Positions 61,547-64,000 of a stretch of 64,000 nt of DNA are shown here, piece after piece. The DNA lies in the NCBI GenBank assembly GCA_025517565.1, contig JAOPKD010000011.1, positions 1 through 64,000 of the forward strand, written 5' to 3'. The notes under the pieces are model-generated. The model ran no database searches. It had not been told where the DNA came from and saw only the letters and a list, made by a program, of their open reading frames with translations. This DNA comes from Halapricum hydrolyticum. GTDB taxonomy: Archaea > Halobacteriota > Halobacteria > Halobacteriales > Haloarculaceae. The position numbers and the translations under genes were made by a program. Numbering within the stretch: position 1 is the stretch's first letter; each line of letters begins with the position of its first letter.

Positions 61547-61572
61547 ACATACCTGACGCGTAATCGGGGGGT

Positions 61573-63087
61573 ATGTCGGCATCCGAGCTCGCGGCCGCCG
61601 TCAGGGAGTCGCTCGCGGTCGACGCCGAGGAGTTCCAGGCAGAGGCGGCCGAGGAGGCCGAACGCCTCAAAGCGGAGGTACGAGACGGGACCTTCGACAA
61701 CAGCGAGACCATCGTCGGCCTCGAGCTGGAGTTGTACGCCGTCGACGACCGGACCGACGCCCTCCAGCGCGTCTCCCGCCCGCTGCTCGAGCGGATCGGC
61801 TTCGAGAAAGAACTCGGCTTGCACAACGCCGAGATGCAGACCAGCCCCCAGCCGCTGAACACCTACGGGCTGGCCGCCCAGGAGCAGGAACTGCAGGCCA
61901 ACCTCGTCCCCGCCCAGGAGCGCACCCGCGCAGACAACATCCGGCTGGTCAGCGATGGACTGTGGACCGTCCCGCCGAACGGCGAGACCGCCCGCTCGTA
62001 TCTCTGTGACTCGGTCGAAGCCGACGGTATCCGAATCGGGACGAACATGTCCGATTCCGTCCGCTATCACGCGATGGCAAACACCGACTATCCGTCCGGA
62101 TTGCGTCTGGACGCCCCGAACGTCACGCTCGAAGCCGACACGGTCATGCCGGAGAGCCTGATCACCTCGATACAGCCACACGTCCAGGTGCCCCACGCGC
62201 CGGACCTGCCGGAGTATTTCCGATACGCACTCCGGATCGCCGGGCCGCTGCTCGCGCTCGGCGTCAACTCGCCGTTCTTCCCGCCGGACCTGTACGACGA
62301 CGTGCCCGACGCGGCGATCCTGGACGACGCCTGGATGGAACACCGCATCTCCGTGTTCGAATCCGTGCTCAACGCGGCCGACGAGTCGATCCCGAAGAAG
62401 GTCTGCTTCCCGCCCGATTTCGAGACCGTCGATGACGCCATCGACGCCATCGTCGCCGACGAAACGATCGTCCCGATGAAGCTTACCCGGGGAGAACGCT
62501 TCGACGACCAGTTCGCCCACGTGCGACACAAACACGGCTCCTACTGGCGGTGGGTGCGTCCCGTCTTCGACGGCGCGACTCGCTCACAGGCCAACGCCCG
62601 CATCGAGTTCCGTCCGTTGCCAGCCCAGCCGACGATCCGGGACGCCATCGCGTTCCAGGCCGTCTTCGCCGGCCTGCTGGAAAGTCTGACCCGGCGGGAA
62701 CATCCCGTGCGCACGCTCGAATGGGAGCGTGCAGAGAAGAACTTCTACAACGCGATGCGGAACGGGCTGGACGCCGAGCTGGTCTGGATCACGGGTGCGG
62801 GCGAGACGGCCGACATCGAGGAGATCTACGGCGAGCTGTTCGAACACGCCCGCGACGGCCTCCGGTTGCAGGGTCTCTCGTCGGAGGCTGCCCGGCAGTA
62901 CATCCGTCCGCTGCGCGAGCGCGTCGACCGGCGGATCACGCCCGCTCGCTGGAAGTTCGGCTACGTCCGCCGGCGCGTCCAGGAGGGTGTCCCGCTCCCG
63001 GAGGCGATCTGGGGCATGCAGGCCCAGTACATCCGAAAACAGGAAGAGACGCTCATCGAGGGCGAGTTCACCGAGTGGCTCTCGTGA
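61573..63087 (+). CDS. Glutamate--cysteine ligase-type (GCS2-like) protein
   Basis: A 504-residue protein. ETIVGLELELYAVDD has the Glu-x-Glu metal motif of the carboxylate-amine ligase superfamily; GLHNAEMQTSPQPLN, SDSVRYHAMANTDYPSGLRL and ANARIEFRPLPAQPTIRDAI fit the same fold. Haloarchaea make gamma-glutamylcysteine, so it could be that ligase, but some relatives have other substrates. ATG 61573 is used. It overlaps the next start by one base. Confidence 0.75.
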   Translation: MSASELAAAVRESLAVDAEEFQAEAAEEAERLKAEVRDGTFDNSETIVGLELELYAVDDRTDALQRVSRPLLERIGFEKELGLHNAEMQTSPQPLNTYGLAAQEQELQANLVPAQERTRADNIRLVSDGLWTVPPNGETARSYLCDSVEADGIRIGTNMSDSVRYHAMANTDYPSGLRLDAPNVTLEADTVMPESLITSIQPHVQVPHAPDLPEYFRYALRIAGPLLALGVNSPFFPPDLYDDVPDAAILDDAWMEHRISVFESVLNAADESIPKKVCFPPDFETVDDAIDAIVADETIVPMKLTRGERFDDQFAHVRHKHGSYWRWVRPVFDGATRSQANARIEFRPLPAQPTIRDAIAFQAVFAGLLESLTRREHPVRTLEWERAEKNFYNAMRNGLDAELVWITGAGETADIEEIYGELFEHARDGLRLQGLSSEAARQYIRPLRERVDRRITPARWKFGYVRRRVQEGVPLPEAIWGMQAQYIRKQEETLIEGEFTEWLS

Positions 63088-63854
63088 TGGCACTCGACGT
63101 GCTCGTTCTCACGGCGTTCGCGGCCGACGAGTTCCCGACCGACGAGCTCTCGCCGTGGCTCGATCGCGAGTGGCCCGCGACCCGACCGCTCCCGGGCGCC
63201 ATCGAGGACTACGGATCGCCGGTGTATCACGACGGGACGGTCGGCGTCGTCGCGACCGGCGTCGGCCCGACAGCCGCGGCGACAACCGTCACGACGCTGT
63301 TCGGAAGCGAACTCGTCGACGATTCGACGCTGTTTCTGACCGCCGGGATCGCCGGTGGCCCGCCCGAGTTACCGGTCGGTTCGGTCGTCCTCGGCGAGGT
63401 CATCGTCGACTGGGACCGCAAACACCGCACCGACGACGGCGTGCAGCTACTCGAGTACCGGCCGCGCGACTACGTCTACGAACTGGACGACCGACTTCGC
63501 TCGCGCGTCCGGATGGCCGCCGACAGCGTCACACTCGAAGCGGGGACGGTTACGTCGGGCACCGTCGTCACCGGCGGTGAGTTCTGGCACGGCGCGGAGC
63601 GGGCGGCGGAGGTTACATGGCTCTGCGAACAGTACGGCGCGCCCCCCTATCGGGCGACAGTCACCGAAGACGCCGGGACGGCCCACGCGCTGGCCCGTCA
63701 CGACGCGCTCGATCGGTACGCGACGATCCGGGCGATCTCGAACCACGACAGGGAGAGTGGTGGCGTCCGTTCCTGGGAAGACGGACTGGAAGTGGCCGTC
63801 GAAAACGCCCATTGCGTCGCCAGCGCCGCGGTCGAGCGTCTCCGGGACGACTGA
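63087..63854 (+). CDS. Nucleosidase/phosphorylase-like (purine nucleoside permease-type) protein
   Basis: A 255-residue protein: DVLVLTAFAADEFPTDELSP, VGVVATGVGPTAAATTVTTL, and LFLTAGIAGGPPELPVGSVV then VIVDWDRKH match the nucleoside phosphorylase fold of the NUP group; AISNHDRESGG may hold the Asp/Asn base contact. Despite the NUP name, it lacks membrane segments and is probably a cytoplasmic nucleoside-acting enzyme. It starts one base into the preceding stop, and the repeat copy at 63854 begins on its stop codon. Confidence 0.75.
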   Translation: MALDVLVLTAFAADEFPTDELSPWLDREWPATRPLPGAIEDYGSPVYHDGTVGVVATGVGPTAAATTVTTLFGSELVDDSTLFLTAGIAGGPPELPVGSVVLGEVIVDWDRKHRTDDGVQLLEYRPRDYVYELDDRLRSRVRMAADSVTLEAGTVTSGTVVTGGEFWHGAERAAEVTWLCEQYGAPPYRATVTEDAGTAHALARHDALDRYATIRAISNHDRESGGVRSWEDGLEVAVENAHCVASAAVERLRDD

Positions 63855-63933
63855 TACTGGTGGTTGTACCTTCGGACAGAGAGTCGGCATGCCGTCGTGT
63901 CGAATCAGTTCGAAATGGTGTAGCCACCAGTAT
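63854..63933 (+). repeat. 80-bp palindromic repeat, family 1, copy 6
   Basis: Starts ATACTGGTGGTTGTACC and ends GGTGTAGCCACCAGTAT. Compared with copy 4, the left GCCGG is GGTGG and the right CCGGC is CCACC, so pairing is kept by paired changes. It begins on the last base of a TGA stop. Confidence 0.8.
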
Positions 63934-64000
63934 GAGACGGCCGGCCGAGCATTCGGATGAGGTTCCGAATGCGATGGCCAGCAGTCTGAAAAAGGCGACA
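63934..64000. other. Window end after the last repeat; possible promoter
   Basis: GATGGCCAGCAGTCTGAAAA near 63972-63991 resembles the right end of copy 1. If it acts like the others, a start codon should lie about 30 bases beyond, just outside the window. Confidence 0.3.

Noticed and set aside
61213-62535. 440-residue minus-strand frame
   Set aside because: Antisense to the universal-stress and GCS2-like genes; composition is that of a shadow.
1-64000. CRISPR array, insertion sequence or prophage
   Set aside because: No regularly spaced repeats, transposase, integrase or capsid-like gene was seen on either strand.

Overview
The window is a high-GC chromosome segment from a halophilic archaeon (class Halobacteria). 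The evidence is the acid-rich proteins, the many start codons with a TATA-like box about 25-30 bases upstream and no room for a leader (leaderless transcription), a transcription factor B, a CetZ tubulin-like protein, prefoldin beta, HalOD1 and DICT domains, repeated DUF7344-type winged-helix regulators, Tat signals on exported proteins, and an archaeal-type RNase P RNA. The genus cannot be fixed from the sequence alone. I see no rRNA, tRNA, CRISPR array or intact insertion sequence.

Layout. (1) 0.2-0.8 kb: a small protein and a membrane-linked winged-helix regulator. (2) 1.3-8.3 kb: a tightly coupled operon whose five sugar-nucleotide enzymes match the bacterial WbpA/B/E/D/I set for UDP-2,3-diacetamido-2,3-dideoxy-mannuronic acid, together with a membrane glycosyltransferase and a polysaccharide-deacetylase-like protein. 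(3) 8.4-31.7 kb: an accessory glycan region with four ATP-grasp proteins, two FemAB/GNAT-like transferases, an asparagine-synthetase-like enzyme without its glutaminase cysteine, three paralogous helical-toroid proteins, two alkaline-phosphatase/sulfatase-superfamily enzymes, an exported Tat protein, several small regulators, and glmS at the end. (4) 31.7-35.4 kb: a DUF5789-like protein, a large Tat-exported beta-helix protein with C-terminal tandem repeats, and a small membrane protein. (5) 35.5-49.9 kb: mostly housekeeping genes (tfb, rnhA, a PadR regulator, ppa, a phosphodiesterase-like enzyme, cetZ, hisS, an amidohydrolase, nadABC), plus a frameshifted VapB-type antitoxin. (6) 49.9-53.2 kb: a short Hsp70 paralog divergent from a membrane protein with a J-like domain lacking HPD. 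(7) 53.2-58.3 kb: repeats, an SDR epimerase and a two-gene [NiFe] hydrogenase. (8) 58.3-64.0 kb: rnpB, prefoldin beta with its DUF3194 neighbour, and metabolic or stress genes.

How the genes fit together. GlmS feeds UDP-GlcNAc synthesis. The operon at 1.3-7.4 kb would convert UDP-GlcNAc into a diacetamido uronic acid, and the glycosyltransferase would place sugars on a membrane lipid or polymer. The ATP-grasp, FemAB-like and AsnB-like enzymes in the next 20 kb look suited to attaching amino acids or amide groups to such an acidic glycan. The toroid and phosphatase-superfamily proteins could trim or modify it. This joint role is inference; no lipid flippase or oligosaccharyltransferase is in the window.

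The most unusual non-coding signal is a dispersed 80-bp imperfect palindrome with six recognisable copies, all in the same orientation and most in gene-end gaps, with paired substitutions in the terminal stem. Its right end, or a short look-alike of it, lies 28-31 bases upstream of three start codons, where a haloarchaeal TATA box belongs. A second palindrome family of 75-82 bp has two copies, each in a gap that also holds the first family.
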